Shown here: positions 26,013-34,208 of the stretch, piece after piece | Layout: every line of letters starts with the position of its first letter | How positions within the stretch are numbered: position 1 is the first letter of the stretch | Assembly (NCBI RefSeq): GCF_002222615.2 | Contig: NZ_CP022412.2 | Coordinates: 4,278,001 to 4,342,000 of the forward strand | From: Bacteroides caccae | GTDB taxonomy: Bacteria > Bacteroidota > Bacteroidia > Bacteroidales > Bacteroidaceae | DNA: 64,000 nt | Direction of reading: 5' to 3' | Position numbers and translations under genes: made by a program | The notes under the pieces: model-generated | Told to the model about the DNA's origin: nothing | Databases searched by the model: none | What the model saw: the letters and a program-made list of their open reading frames with translations, nothing else

Positions 26013-27179
26013 ATGATTGTTAGAACGCTACTGGATACAGATCTCTATAAGTTTACCACATCGTACGCTTATATCAAACTATTTCCCTATGCAATGGGGA
26101 AATTCAGCTTCCATGATAGAAATGAGACTGAATATACTGAAGAATTTCTGGAAAGACTTAAAAATGAAATTGATAAGCTAAGCCGATTGAGACTTACAGA
26201 AGAAGAACTGGAATACATGACACGAAATTGCCGGTTCCTTCCGAGAGTTTATTGGGAATGGCTGTCATCTTTCCGCTTTCATCCGGATAAAATCAAGATA
26301 CATTTGGACGAAGCACATCATCTTCACATCGAAGTCAGTGATTTCCTCTATAAAGCTACCCTGTATGAAGTACCTTTACTTGCCATTGTATCCGAAATAA
26401 AGAACCAGTTCTTCGGCAATGTAGCCGATATGGACGAAATCTTATGCAAATTATCGGAGAAAGTGGAACTGTCCAATCAACATCGGTTACGTTTCTCGGA
26501 GTTCGGTACGCGGCGGAGATTTTCTGTCCATGTACAGGAAACGGTTATCAGAAAATTAAAAGAAACGGCGCAGTATTGCACAGGCACTTCCAACTGCTAT
26601 TTTGCAATGAAGTACGACATGAAAATGATGGGTACTCACCCGCATGAGTGGTTCATGTTTCATGGAGCGCAATTCGGATATAAACACGCCAACTACATGG
26701 CACTCGAAAACTGGGTGAATGTTTATGACGGTGATTTGGGCATTGCCTTATCCGATACTTATACTTCCGGTATCTTCCTCAGCAATCTCAGCCGCAAACA
26801 GGCGAAACTGTTTGACGGTGTCCGCTGCGATTCCGGCAACGAATTCAGGTTTATAGACAGTCTGATATCCCGTTACAAAGAACTGGGAATTGACGCGACT
26901 ACCAAGACTATCGTTTTCAGCAATGCCCTTGATTTCACAAAAGCACTGGAGATTCAGGAATATTGCAGGAACAAAATCCGCTGTTCCTTCGGCATCGGGA
27001 CAAATCTCACCAATGATACCGGATTCGAACCTTCAAACATCGTTATGAAACTGACACAATGCAAGATGAACGTCAATCAGGAATGGCGGGAATGTATCAA
27101 GCTATCCGACGACGAAGGTAAACATACCGGTAGTCCGGAAGAAGTACAGGCATGTCTGTATGAATTGAGACTGAATTAG
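26013..27179 (+). CDS. pncB: Nicotinate phosphoribosyltransferase
   Basis: 388 aa, normal for bacterial PncB. It converts nicotinate and PRPP to nicotinate mononucleotide in NAD salvage, in the cytoplasm. Family motifs: N-terminal LLDTDLYKFTTSYAY, RRRFSVHVQE, GTSNCYFAMKYDMKMMGTHPHEWFMFHG with the phosphorylated-His region, 'ALSDTYTSGIFLSN', 'GVRCDSGNEFRFID', and the C-terminal FGIGTNLTND. It starts 219 bp after the palindrome array. Confidence 0.95.
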   Translation: MIVRTLLDTDLYKFTTSYAYIKLFPYAMGKFSFHDRNETEYTEEFLERLKNEIDKLSRLRLTEEELEYMTRNCRFLPRVYWEWLSSFRFHPDKIKIHLDEAHHLHIEVSDFLYKATLYEVPLLAIVSEIKNQFFGNVADMDEILCKLSEKVELSNQHRLRFSEFGTRRRFSVHVQETVIRKLKETAQYCTGTSNCYFAMKYDMKMMGTHPHEWFMFHGAQFGYKHANYMALENWVNVYDGDLGIALSDTYTSGIFLSNLSRKQAKLFDGVRCDSGNEFRFIDSLISRYKELGIDATTKTIVFSNALDFTKALEIQEYCRNKIRCSFGIGTNLTNDTGFEPSNIVMKLTQCKMNVNQEWRECIKLSDDEGKHTGSPEEVQACLYELRLN

Positions 27180-27180
27180 C

Positions 27181-27951
27181 TTATTTCCCTGCTATCGCTT
27201 TATCAAAACGGCTATCCATACAAGCACTGATATCCGTTGTGACAAACTTTCCTTCATAAAACAAGCTGAATATCGTAGCCGGAGTAGGTGCAGCCTGTAC
27301 CTGCTCCATTGTCTCCAGTTTTATAATCGTCAAAGGAAGATTTCTTTTGGCAGCGGTTTCCTTTAAAGAACTCATCACATGAAATTCTGCAAACGGACAA
27401 CGGTTGGAGAAATAAACAGTGATACCCTTTTTATCAGGGCACTCTCCTGTTCGTGCAGATTCATTAAACGTCGGATTCGGAGCATCAACATTCAATTTCT
27501 TCACTAACAGACTAAATCCAGTCGGAAGCTGTTCGCAAGCAACAAATCCTTGTCTCAACAGCCATTTGGTATCACTCATAAAATGAAACTTCTTTGTTCC
27601 TACCACAGTCACCAAACCGTCCTTGCCTTGCTGCAAGGCATCATCTATCGCAGTTTGGAGCAGAGCTTTCGCATACCCTTTTCCTTTATATTGCCCGGCT
27701 ACCCAAAAGCAGTTTATCAACAGATAATTATCAGCCTTCACAGGAACCCATCCGTTTTCGGCCGGACCATATTCGATAAATACTTTCGCACGCTCATTCA
27801 AACGACGAAAAACATACCCGTTTTCAAATCGCCTCTTCAGCCATTCCTTTTTCAGGTTATAACTTTCCAGACATTTCTTATCCGAGAAAGCGCAGCAGAT
27901 ATGTTCTTTTTCTATATTGTCTTTGGTAAGCGTGATAAAGTCGATGTTCAT
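27181..27951 (-). CDS. GNAT N-acetyltransferase with YoaP-like C-terminal domain
   Basis: 256 aa from MNIDFITLTKDN (27951); a longer reading would run into the small-RNA gene. The GNAT domain is residues about 1-150, with the acetyl-CoA loop QYKGKGYAKALLQTAIDDAL (a Q/RxxGxG/A variant). The C-terminal part (about 175-256: ITVYFSNRCPFAEFHVMSSL, LETMEQVQAAPTPATIFSLFYEGKFVT) fits the YoaP-like, thioredoxin-fold-related extension. Substrate unknown. It ends 2 bp from the pncB stop on the opposite strand. Confidence 0.85.
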   Translation of the reverse strand: MNIDFITLTKDNIEKEHICCAFSDKKCLESYNLKKEWLKRRFENGYVFRRLNERAKVFIEYGPAENGWVPVKADNYLLINCFWVAGQYKGKGYAKALLQTAIDDALQQGKDGLVTVVGTKKFHFMSDTKWLLRQGFVACEQLPTGFSLLVKKLNVDAPNPTFNESARTGECPDKKGITVYFSNRCPFAEFHVMSSLKETAAKRNLPLTIIKLETMEQVQAAPTPATIFSLFYEGKFVTTDISACMDSRFDKAIAGK

Positions 27952-28007
27952 GGTAACTTGTTTTTTTATTAAATCAATATTATTTAGTGGGAAGTGAGGT
28001 ACGAACA

Positions 28008-28071
28008 TAAAAAAAGGAGCAACGCCTTGCTCCAACCTTTGTTAACCTTAAATCTAATACTATGAAAAACA
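28008..28071 (-). ncRNA. Small RNA, paralogous family copy 3 (FopS-like)
   Basis: Predicted minus-strand RNA of about 64 nt. The strongest terminator of the three: GGAGCAA / TTGCTCC with a 4-nt loop (28016-28033), then T7. The central antisense segment is nearly the same as in copies 1 and 2. It lies 3.7 kb from them, immediately upstream of the acetyltransferase gene on the same strand. Confidence 0.78.
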
Positions 28072-28076
28072 CATTG

Positions 28077-28107
28077 CAAAGATACGGACTTTCCGGTTAT
28101 CTGCAAA
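28077..28107 (-). promoter_or_regulatory. Promoter of small RNA copy 3
   Basis: Minus-strand TTTG (28104-28107) - 19 bp - TATCTTTG (28077-28084), consensus elements and spacing. Confidence 0.88.
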
Positions 28108-28185
28108 TTATCCAAATAAAAAAGTATGTTTCATAACATGATTTAAAACTTTCTGAGAAATAGTACTTGTTTTATTAATACTTTT

Positions 28186-28509
28186 TCAAGATTTGAATCC
28201 CTTCACGGCTCTTTCCAGTCTTTCCAAAGTCAGTTCGCCGGATTGCCGCCAAAGTTGTTGTCCTTTTCTTAAAAGGATAAATGTAGGCGTTGCTTCGATG
28301 GTGTAGAAATCCGTAAGGGCAGTTTCCTGGTCTACATCTACTTCCACCACTTCGATCGTGCCTTCCATTAATTTCTTAAATTCCTCAACAACAGGTTTCA
28401 TACGCTGGCAATGAGGACACCATGTTGCATAAAATTCCGCCATTACCCAATCGGCATTAGCCAGCTTCTCTTGATTCCGTTCTTCACGGGCTACTTTCTT
28501 CTCTTTCAT
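28186..28509 (-). CDS. Thioredoxin-family protein
   Basis: 107 aa. Thioredoxin fold with redox motif CPHC in MAEFYATWCPHCQRMKPVV, cis-proline region IEATPTFILLRKGQQLWRQSG, and C-terminal helix LERLERAVKGF. There is no signal peptide, so it is cytoplasmic. The CPHC centre is more DsbA-like than the usual thioredoxin CGPC. It lies 226 bp upstream of, and divergent from, the cobalamin riboswitch operon. Confidence 0.9.
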   Translation of the reverse strand: MKEKKVAREERNQEKLANADWVMAEFYATWCPHCQRMKPVVEEFKKLMEGTIEVVEVDVDQETALTDFYTIEATPTFILLRKGQQLWRQSGELTLERLERAVKGFKS

Positions 28510-28725
28510 AATTGATTACTGTTTGATTAATAATTGCTACTTCAACAATGCGAAAAGAAAGAAAGTTTAAAGGGTAAACAATAATACACACAGATTTAAC
28601 TATTAAATCCACTTACATTTACCTTATTTCGTTTCTGATATCCGAACAAGCGTCCATTGCACAAAAAAGCAACTTTCGTGCAAAAAGAGAACACTCTATT
28701 CAAAATTTATTTATCTTTGCCGCCG
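28510..28725. other. Divergent promoter gap before the riboswitch
   Basis: AT-rich gap. TATCTTTG at 28712-28719 is the likely -7 element for the riboswitch transcript. No clear -33 TTTG lies at the right distance. No ORF was seen. Confidence 0.5.
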
Positions 28726-28905
28726 AAATGGTTCGGAATCCGTAGCCAACGGACGACGATTAATAGGGAATCGGGTGCAAATCCCGAACAGTCCCGCTGC
28801 TGTGAAGCTCAGTTCAATGTCTTATAAATGAACTAATTTGACGCCACTGATGTTCTATCGGGAAGGCAAATAAGACAAGAGTCAGTCAGAAGACCTGCCA
28901 CTTCA
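28726..28905 (+). promoter_or_regulatory. Cobalamin (B12) riboswitch
   Basis: Conserved core elements in order: GGGAATCGGGTGCAAATCCC, CAGTCCCGCTGCTGTGAAGC (28789-28809), GCCACTG (28843-28849), TCGGGAAGGC (28858-28867) and the B12 box with AGTCAGAAGACCTGCC (28884-28899). Adenosylcobalamin binding normally shuts off the downstream genes. A hairpin at 28914-28945 (GTTCTTTC / GAAAGGAC) may be the expression platform. It precedes a propionyl-CoA carboxylase operon rather than a transporter. Ends are approximate. Confidence 0.92.
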
Positions 28906-29051
28906 CGTAAAACGTTCTTTCGCCTCGTGGATTAGGAGAAAGGACATCGTTTGTTAAGCCCCAAATCAGGAAAATACTGTGTTTTCATCAGGTGGAGTAT
29001 GTCCGCAAGGTGGGAAGACACAAAATAAGTATGTACTTAATTTAGAAAAGT

Positions 29052-30563
29052 ATGATAAAAAGAATCTTAGTAGCCAATCGCGGTGAGATAGCCGTGAGGG
29101 TGATGCGCTCCTGCCGGGAGATGGAAATAACGAGTATCGCGATATTTTCCGAGGCAGACCGGACTGCAAAGCATGTGCTCTACGCAGACGAAGCATATTG
29201 TGTAGGTCCCGCCGCATCTAAAGAGAGTTATCTGAATATAGAAAAAATCATCGAAGTGGCGAAAGCGAACCACGCAGACGCCATTCATCCGGGATATGGA
29301 TTCCTGTCCGAGAATGCGGCTTTTGCACGACGCTGTCAGGAAGAAGGCATTATCTTTATCGGTCCCAATCCGGAAACAATGGAAGCAATGGGCGACAAGA
29401 TTTCCGCCCGCATCAAAATGATTGAAGCCGGAGTGCCCGTTGTGCCCGGCACACAAGAAAACCTGAAAAGTGTGGAAGAAGCTGTGGAGCTTTGCAATAA
29501 AATCGGTTATCCGGTGATGCTGAAAGCCTCTATGGGTGGCGGTGGAAAAGGGATGCGCCTTATCCACAGCGCAGAAGAAGTGGAAGAGGCCTATACAACT
29601 GCCAAAAGCGAATCTCTTTCTTCTTTCGGTGACGATACGGTTTATCTGGAGAAGTTCGTGGAAGAGCCTCATCACATCGAGTTTCAGATTCTGGGTGACA
29701 AACACGGAAATGTAATTCACCTTTGCGAACGCGAATGTTCCGTGCAACGCCGCAATCAGAAGATTGTGGAAGAAACTCCTTCGGTTTTCGTCACTCCGGA
29801 ATTGCGGAAAGATATGGGAGAAAAAGCGGTGGCTGCCGCCAAAGCCGTCAATTATATCGGTGCGGGAACGATCGAGTTTCTGGTAGACAAGCACCGCAAC
29901 TATTACTTCCTCGAAATGAATACCCGCCTGCAAGTGGAACATCCCATTACGGAAGAAGTAATCGGTGTAGACCTCGTAAAAGAGCAGATTAAGGTAGCCG
30001 ACGGACAGGTTCTCCAACTGAAACAGGAAGATATCAAACAGCGCGGACACGCTATCGAATGCCGTATCTGTGCCGAAGATACAGAAATGAATTTCATGCC
30101 GAGTCCGGGAATCATCAAGCAGATTACAGAACCGAACGGTATCGGAGTGCGTATCGACAGCTATGTGTACGAAGGATACGAGATTCCGATCTATTATGAC
30201 CCGATGATTGGCAAACTGATTGTGTGGGCAACTAACCGCGAATATGCTATCGAACGGATGCGTCGCGTGCTTCATGAGTACAAGCTGACCGGAGTCAAGA
30301 ATAATATCAGTTACCTGCGTGCTATTATGGATACGCCCGATTTCGTAGAAGGTCATTATGATACCGGATTCATCGCCAAGAACGGCGAACACCTGCATCA
30401 GTGTATCATGCGAACCAGCGAACGTGCCGAGAATATTGCACTGATTGCCGCCTACATGGATTATCTGATGAATCTTGAAGAGAACAGCGGCGACGCTACC
30501 GACAACCGTCCTATCAGCAAATGGAAAGAATTCGGATTGCATAAAGGCGTACTTCGTATCTAA
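29052..30563 (+). CDS. Acyl-CoA carboxylase, biotin carboxylase subunit
   Basis: 503 aa. It carboxylates biotin with ATP and bicarbonate. N-terminal IKRILVANRGEIAVRVMRSC, the ATP-grasp glycine loop MLKASMGGGGKGMRL (about residues 156-170), ECSVQRRNQKIVEE, the catalytic core YFLEMNTRLQVEHPITEEV, and the C-terminal domain with RRVLHEYKLTGVKNN. First gene of a three-gene operon with 19 bp to the biotin-carrier gene. The cobalamin riboswitch upstream suggests a role in propionate/methylmalonyl-CoA metabolism, where the mutase needs B12. Confidence 0.94.
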   Translation: MIKRILVANRGEIAVRVMRSCREMEITSIAIFSEADRTAKHVLYADEAYCVGPAASKESYLNIEKIIEVAKANHADAIHPGYGFLSENAAFARRCQEEGIIFIGPNPETMEAMGDKISARIKMIEAGVPVVPGTQENLKSVEEAVELCNKIGYPVMLKASMGGGGKGMRLIHSAEEVEEAYTTAKSESLSSFGDDTVYLEKFVEEPHHIEFQILGDKHGNVIHLCERECSVQRRNQKIVEETPSVFVTPELRKDMGEKAVAAAKAVNYIGAGTIEFLVDKHRNYYFLEMNTRLQVEHPITEEVIGVDLVKEQIKVADGQVLQLKQEDIKQRGHAIECRICAEDTEMNFMPSPGIIKQITEPNGIGVRIDSYVYEGYEIPIYYDPMIGKLIVWATNREYAIERMRRVLHEYKLTGVKNNISYLRAIMDTPDFVEGHYDTGFIAKNGEHLHQCIMRTSERAENIALIAAYMDYLMNLEENSGDATDNRPISKWKEFGLHKGVLRI

Positions 30564-30582
30564 TTAAAAAAAGCAGTTAATT

Positions 30583-31092
30583 ATGGAAATTCATATAGGT
30601 GACCGGGTGGCCGAAGTGGAACTGGTCAGCAAGGAAGATAATAAAGTGGTACTTACCATTGACGGAAAGCCGTTTGAAGCGGACGTGGTAATGGCAGAAA
30701 ACGGAACCTGCAACATCCTTATGGACGGTCGCAGCGCAAACGCGCAGCTCATCCGCAAGGAGAACGGGAAAAGCTATAAAGTGAACACGCATTACAGCAG
30801 TTTCAATGTTGAAATCGTAGACAGCCAAGCGAAGTACCTGCGTATGCGCAAAAAAGGTGAGGACGAACAGAACGACCGCATCACTTCTCCCATGCCGGGA
30901 AAAGTAGTAAAAATTCCCGTAACGGCAGGACAGGAAGTAAAAGCGGGAGACACCGCTATCGTTATCGAAGCCATGAAGATGCAGAGCAACTATAAAGTGA
31001 CTTCGGATTGCCGTATCAAAGAAATTCTGGTTCAGGAAGGCGATAACATCACCGGTGACCAGACATTAATAACATTAGAACCGATTGCATAA
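30583..31092 (+). CDS. Biotin carboxyl carrier subunit
   Basis: 169 aa. C-terminal biotinyl domain (about 100-169) with the biotinylated Lys in EAMKMQSN and a typical ITSPMPGKVVKIPVTAGQEV start. The N-terminal 95 residues form a beta-rich domain (VVLTIDGKPFEADVVMAENG, SYKVNTHYSSFNVEIVD), as in carriers of propionyl-CoA or methylmalonyl-CoA carboxylases rather than acetyl-CoA AccB. Middle gene of the operon, 21 bp before the carboxyltransferase. Confidence 0.92.
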   Translation: MEIHIGDRVAEVELVSKEDNKVVLTIDGKPFEADVVMAENGTCNILMDGRSANAQLIRKENGKSYKVNTHYSSFNVEIVDSQAKYLRMRKKGEDEQNDRITSPMPGKVVKIPVTAGQEVKAGDTAIVIEAMKMQSNYKVTSDCRIKEILVQEGDNITGDQTLITLEPIA

Positions 31093-31113
31093 CACTAAAA
31101 AACGGATTGCATC

Positions 31114-32649
31114 ATGGAAGAAATAAACAAAGCATATGCCACGTTCCGGGAACGTGACCGCATCGCTTCCCTCGGCGGGGGCGTTGAGAAGATAGAGAAA
31201 CAACACGAAAGCGGCAAGATGACTGCACGCGAACGTATCGAGATGTTGCTCGATAAAGGGACATTTGTTGAACTGGACAAACTAATGGTTCACCGTTGCA
31301 CTAACTACGGCATGGACAAGAACAAGATTCCGGGAGACGGTATCGTATCCGGCTACGGAAAGATTGACGGTCGCCAGGTATTCGTTTACGCCTATGACTT
31401 CACCGTTTGCGGCGGTTCACTGTCCGCTTCCAACGCGAAAAAGATTGTGAAGGTGCAACAGTTGGCTTTAAAGAACGGTGCTCCGATTATCGCATTGAAC
31501 GATTCAGGCGGTGCACGCATACAGGAAGGTATTGAAAGCCTTTCGGGATATGCCGACATTTTTTATCAGAACACAATGGCAAGCGGCGTGATTCCTCAAA
31601 TCTCCGCCATTCTCGGTCCCTGTGCCGGTGGTGCCTGCTACTCTCCCGCCCTCACGGACTTTATCTTTATGGTGAAAGAAAAGAGCCACATGTTTGTGAC
31701 GGGGCCTGACGTAGTGAAGACCGTTATCCACGAGGAAGTAAGCAAGGAAGAACTGGGTGGTGCCATGACTCACAGCAGCAAAAGCGGAGTGACTCATTTT
31801 ATGTGTAACACCGAAGAAGAATTGTTGATGAGTATCCGCGAACTGCTTTCGTTCCTGCCGCAGAATAATATGGACGAAACTAAAAAGCAGAACTGCACGG
31901 ATGAAACCAACCGTGAAGATGCCGTTTTGGACACTATCGTTCCGGCAGACCCGAATGTTCCTTATGATATGAAAGATATCATCGAGCGAGTGGTAGACAA
32001 CGGCTATTTCTTTGAAGTTATGCCGAATTTTGCCAAGAATATCCTCATTGGTTTTGCACGTCTGGCAGGTCGTTCGGTAGGTATCGTCGCCAATCAGCCT
32101 GCCTACCTTGCCGGAGTGCTCGATATTGATGCCAGCGACAAGGCGAGCCGTTTCATCCGTTTCTGCGACTGTTTCAACATTCCGTTGATTACTTTCGAAG
32201 ATGTTCCGGGCTTCCTTCCGGGATACACGCAGGAAAATAACGGTATCATCCGCCACGGCGCGAAAATCGTTTATGCATTCGCGGAAGCTACCGTTCCCAA
32301 ACTGACCGTTATCACCCGTAAGGCTTACGGCGGTGCATACATTGTGATGAACTCCAAGCAGACAGGCGCAGACGTAAACTTTGCCTATCCAAGTGCGGAA
32401 ATCGCAGTAATGGGGGCAGAAGGCGCGGTAAATATCCTGTTCCGCAAAGCGGATGCAGAGACTAAGGCGAAAGAACTGGAAGCCTACAAGGAAAAGTTCG
32501 CCACTCCGTATCAGGCTGCCGAGCTGGGATTCATCGACGAAATCATCTATCCGAGACAAACCCGTAAACGTCTGATTCAGGCATTGGAAATGACAGAAAA
32601 CAAGATGCAGACGAATCCACCTAAAAAGCATGGAAATATGCCCTTATAA
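31114..32649 (+). CDS. Acyl-CoA carboxyltransferase subunit (propionyl-CoA / methylmalonyl-CoA type)
   Basis: 511 aa, the usual length of PccB/MmdA-type beta subunits. N-half crotonase fold: RIEMLLDKGTFVELDKLM, GGSLSASNAKKIVKVQQLAL, APIIALNDSGGARIQEGI (oxyanion-forming Gly pair) and LGPCAGGACYSPALTDF. C-half: FARLAGRSVGIVANQPAYLA, FEDVPGFLPGYTQE and 'RKAYGGAYIVMNSKQTGADV'. It moves carboxyl groups between biotin and acyl-CoA. The direction in vivo (propionyl-CoA carboxylase versus methylmalonyl-CoA decarboxylase) cannot be read from sequence; no membrane decarboxylase beta subunit is in the operon, which favours carboxylase or transcarboxylase function. Confidence 0.93.
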   Translation: MEEINKAYATFRERDRIASLGGGVEKIEKQHESGKMTARERIEMLLDKGTFVELDKLMVHRCTNYGMDKNKIPGDGIVSGYGKIDGRQVFVYAYDFTVCGGSLSASNAKKIVKVQQLALKNGAPIIALNDSGGARIQEGIESLSGYADIFYQNTMASGVIPQISAILGPCAGGACYSPALTDFIFMVKEKSHMFVTGPDVVKTVIHEEVSKEELGGAMTHSSKSGVTHFMCNTEEELLMSIRELLSFLPQNNMDETKKQNCTDETNREDAVLDTIVPADPNVPYDMKDIIERVVDNGYFFEVMPNFAKNILIGFARLAGRSVGIVANQPAYLAGVLDIDASDKASRFIRFCDCFNIPLITFEDVPGFLPGYTQENNGIIRHGAKIVYAFAEATVPKLTVITRKAYGGAYIVMNSKQTGADVNFAYPSAEIAVMGAEGAVNILFRKADAETKAKELEAYKEKFATPYQAAELGFIDEIIYPRQTRKRLIQALEMTENKMQTNPPKKHGNMPL

Positions 32650-32683
32650 CAACTAGATAGGTACTTGTCAAAGTACCACCACC

Positions 32684-32746
32684 AAAAACGGACTTACACA
32701 AATTCTGAAGAATGTCATTCTGAGAGTCTACGTAAGTCCGTTTTTT
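32684..32746. terminator. Bidirectional terminator, carboxylase operon / YeiH
   Basis: ACGGACTTAC (32688-32697) and GTAAGTCCGT (32731-32740) form a perfect 10-bp stem around a long loop, followed by T7 on the plus strand. The two flanking genes converge here. Confidence 0.8.
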
Positions 32747-32748
32747 TA

Positions 32749-33783
32749 TTACATTAAATAAGGAGTGAGATACTTCACCAGGAAATAACCGCCTACTACC
32801 AGCCAAATATAAAGAAGAAATGCCAGGACAAAAGGTTTCGCCCCCGCTTTTCTGAACTTGTCAATGCTTGTTTCTGTCCCAAGTGCAGTCATAGCCATTG
32901 TCAGCAGGAAAGTATCCAGTGTATTGATCCCCGCAACCAACTGCGCAGGCAGCAAATCAAAAGAGTTAAAAGCGATAACTCCCATAAAGCCGATTGCAAA
33001 CCAGGGAATGGCAATCTTCTGAAATTTCTGCCCTTTCTGTACTTGTTTCTTTCTCGCTCTTGCCACCATATAAGTAGTAATCAAAAGCACCGGAACCAGC
33101 ATCATCACCCGAATCATCTTCACTATTATTGCCGAATCCGAAATACCGTTTCCCATTGCGTCACCCGCTCCCACCACATGAGCCACTTCATGAAGAGTAG
33201 AGCCTGTATAGATTCCCATTTGGTCGGGAGTGAGCGCACAAATTCCATTACGGTAGAGGAAAGGATATAAAAACATAGAGATAGTACCGAAGATTACCAC
33301 GGTAGAAACGGACACTGCCGTCTTATAAGGTTTTGCTTTAATAGTAGACTCCGCACCGAGAATGGCGGCAGCCCCGCAAATACCACTTCCGATAGAAGTG
33401 AGCAACGCAATACCCCTGTCCATTTTCAATAACTTACCGAGATAAATACCACCACAAATAGTCACCACCACAATAATAACATCAATCAACATAGCAGGCA
33501 ATCCGATAGCCAGCACATCCTGAAAAGTCAATCTGAAACCATAGAGGATAATACCGATACGCAGAATCTTTTTCGAACAGAACTGTATGCCCGGCACCCA
33601 AGTTTCGGGAAGATTATTCCGCAAGCTGTTAGCATAGAGCATACCCAAAATGATACCTACAATCATCGGACTGAAAGAGAGACTTCTCACGAAAGACATC
33701 TCACCAATGTAAAACGCCGCACAAGAGAACAGTGCTATCAACAAGACACCGTGCAACATGCTGCTTCTTTTTTCGTTGAACAT
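32749..33783 (-). CDS. YeiH-family putative sulfate exporter (UPF0324)
   Basis: 344 aa with about ten membrane helices. Family motifs: FSPMIVGIILGMLYANSLRN, ILRIGIILYGFRLTFQDVLAIG, SIGSGICGAAAILGAESTIKA, and YTGSTLHEVAHVVGAGDA with the central His pair. Related proteins are listed as putative sulfate exporters; transport in Bacteroides is unproven. Single gene, convergent with the carboxylase operon. Confidence 0.88.
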   Translation of the reverse strand: MFNEKRSSMLHGVLLIALFSCAAFYIGEMSFVRSLSFSPMIVGIILGMLYANSLRNNLPETWVPGIQFCSKKILRIGIILYGFRLTFQDVLAIGLPAMLIDVIIVVVTICGGIYLGKLLKMDRGIALLTSIGSGICGAAAILGAESTIKAKPYKTAVSVSTVVIFGTISMFLYPFLYRNGICALTPDQMGIYTGSTLHEVAHVVGAGDAMGNGISDSAIIVKMIRVMMLVPVLLITTYMVARARKKQVQKGQKFQKIAIPWFAIGFMGVIAFNSFDLLPAQLVAGINTLDTFLLTMAMTALGTETSIDKFRKAGAKPFVLAFLLYIWLVVGGYFLVKYLTPYLM

Positions 33784-34208
33784 AAATTACTAGATTTTAG
33801 TGATACTGAATTTATTACTCTGTTTATTACTCTGCAAAGGAAGCCATTTTTCATCAAACCGGTTCACAGTATTTTTTTATACCGGATAATCTCCGGTTAT
33901 ACCTATCCATAATAAAAAACGGTACCTCGATTCACATCGCAGCACCGTCACAACACAAACACAAAATAAAACACGACAAAACTACTATGCAATCTTCCTG
34001 TTATGCCGGGGAGGCATATCTTGCTTGACTTATCTATATTCACATACCCATAAGAAGCTTTATCAGGCGATTTGCATAATAAAAAACAGACTAATCCGGA
34101 TTTTGTTCACAGAAGTTTAAAGAAAATGAGGCAGGAACGGGATTTTAACAAGGAAAACAGCAACCACACCTCTTTATTCCAACAAACAAAGACAGCACAA
34201 AACAGTAA
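33784..34208. other. Gap holding PUL-flanking repeat copy A
   Basis: 425 bp. It contains the direct repeat copy A (33912-34110) and the promoter region of the minus-strand YeiH gene. No credible ORF. Confidence 0.5.
33912..34110 (-). repeat. ~195 bp direct repeat, copy A (left side of the PUL)
   Basis: Near-identical to copy B (42961-43153) over about 108 bp (33912-34019), and again in TATCAGGCGATTTGCATA and TTTTGTTCAC. Both copies have the same orientation and both lie just 3' of a minus-strand gene. On the minus strand the conserved end is a terminator: ACGGTGCTGCGAT... / ...ATCGAGGTACCGT, with two mismatches inside the stem, then T6. TATGCC...GGCATA at 34003-34019 is a second small hairpin. 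A 3'-UTR RNA or a mobile repeat are both possible. Confidence 0.75.

Noticed and set aside
27952..28035. Longer start for the acetyltransferase at 28035
   Set aside because: It would run through the small-RNA terminator; MNIDF at 27951 is a better start.
29067..30542. Long minus-strand ORF opposite the biotin carboxylase gene
   Set aside because: Shadow frame of a clearly coding gene; composition rich in His, Phe and Cys and no domain.
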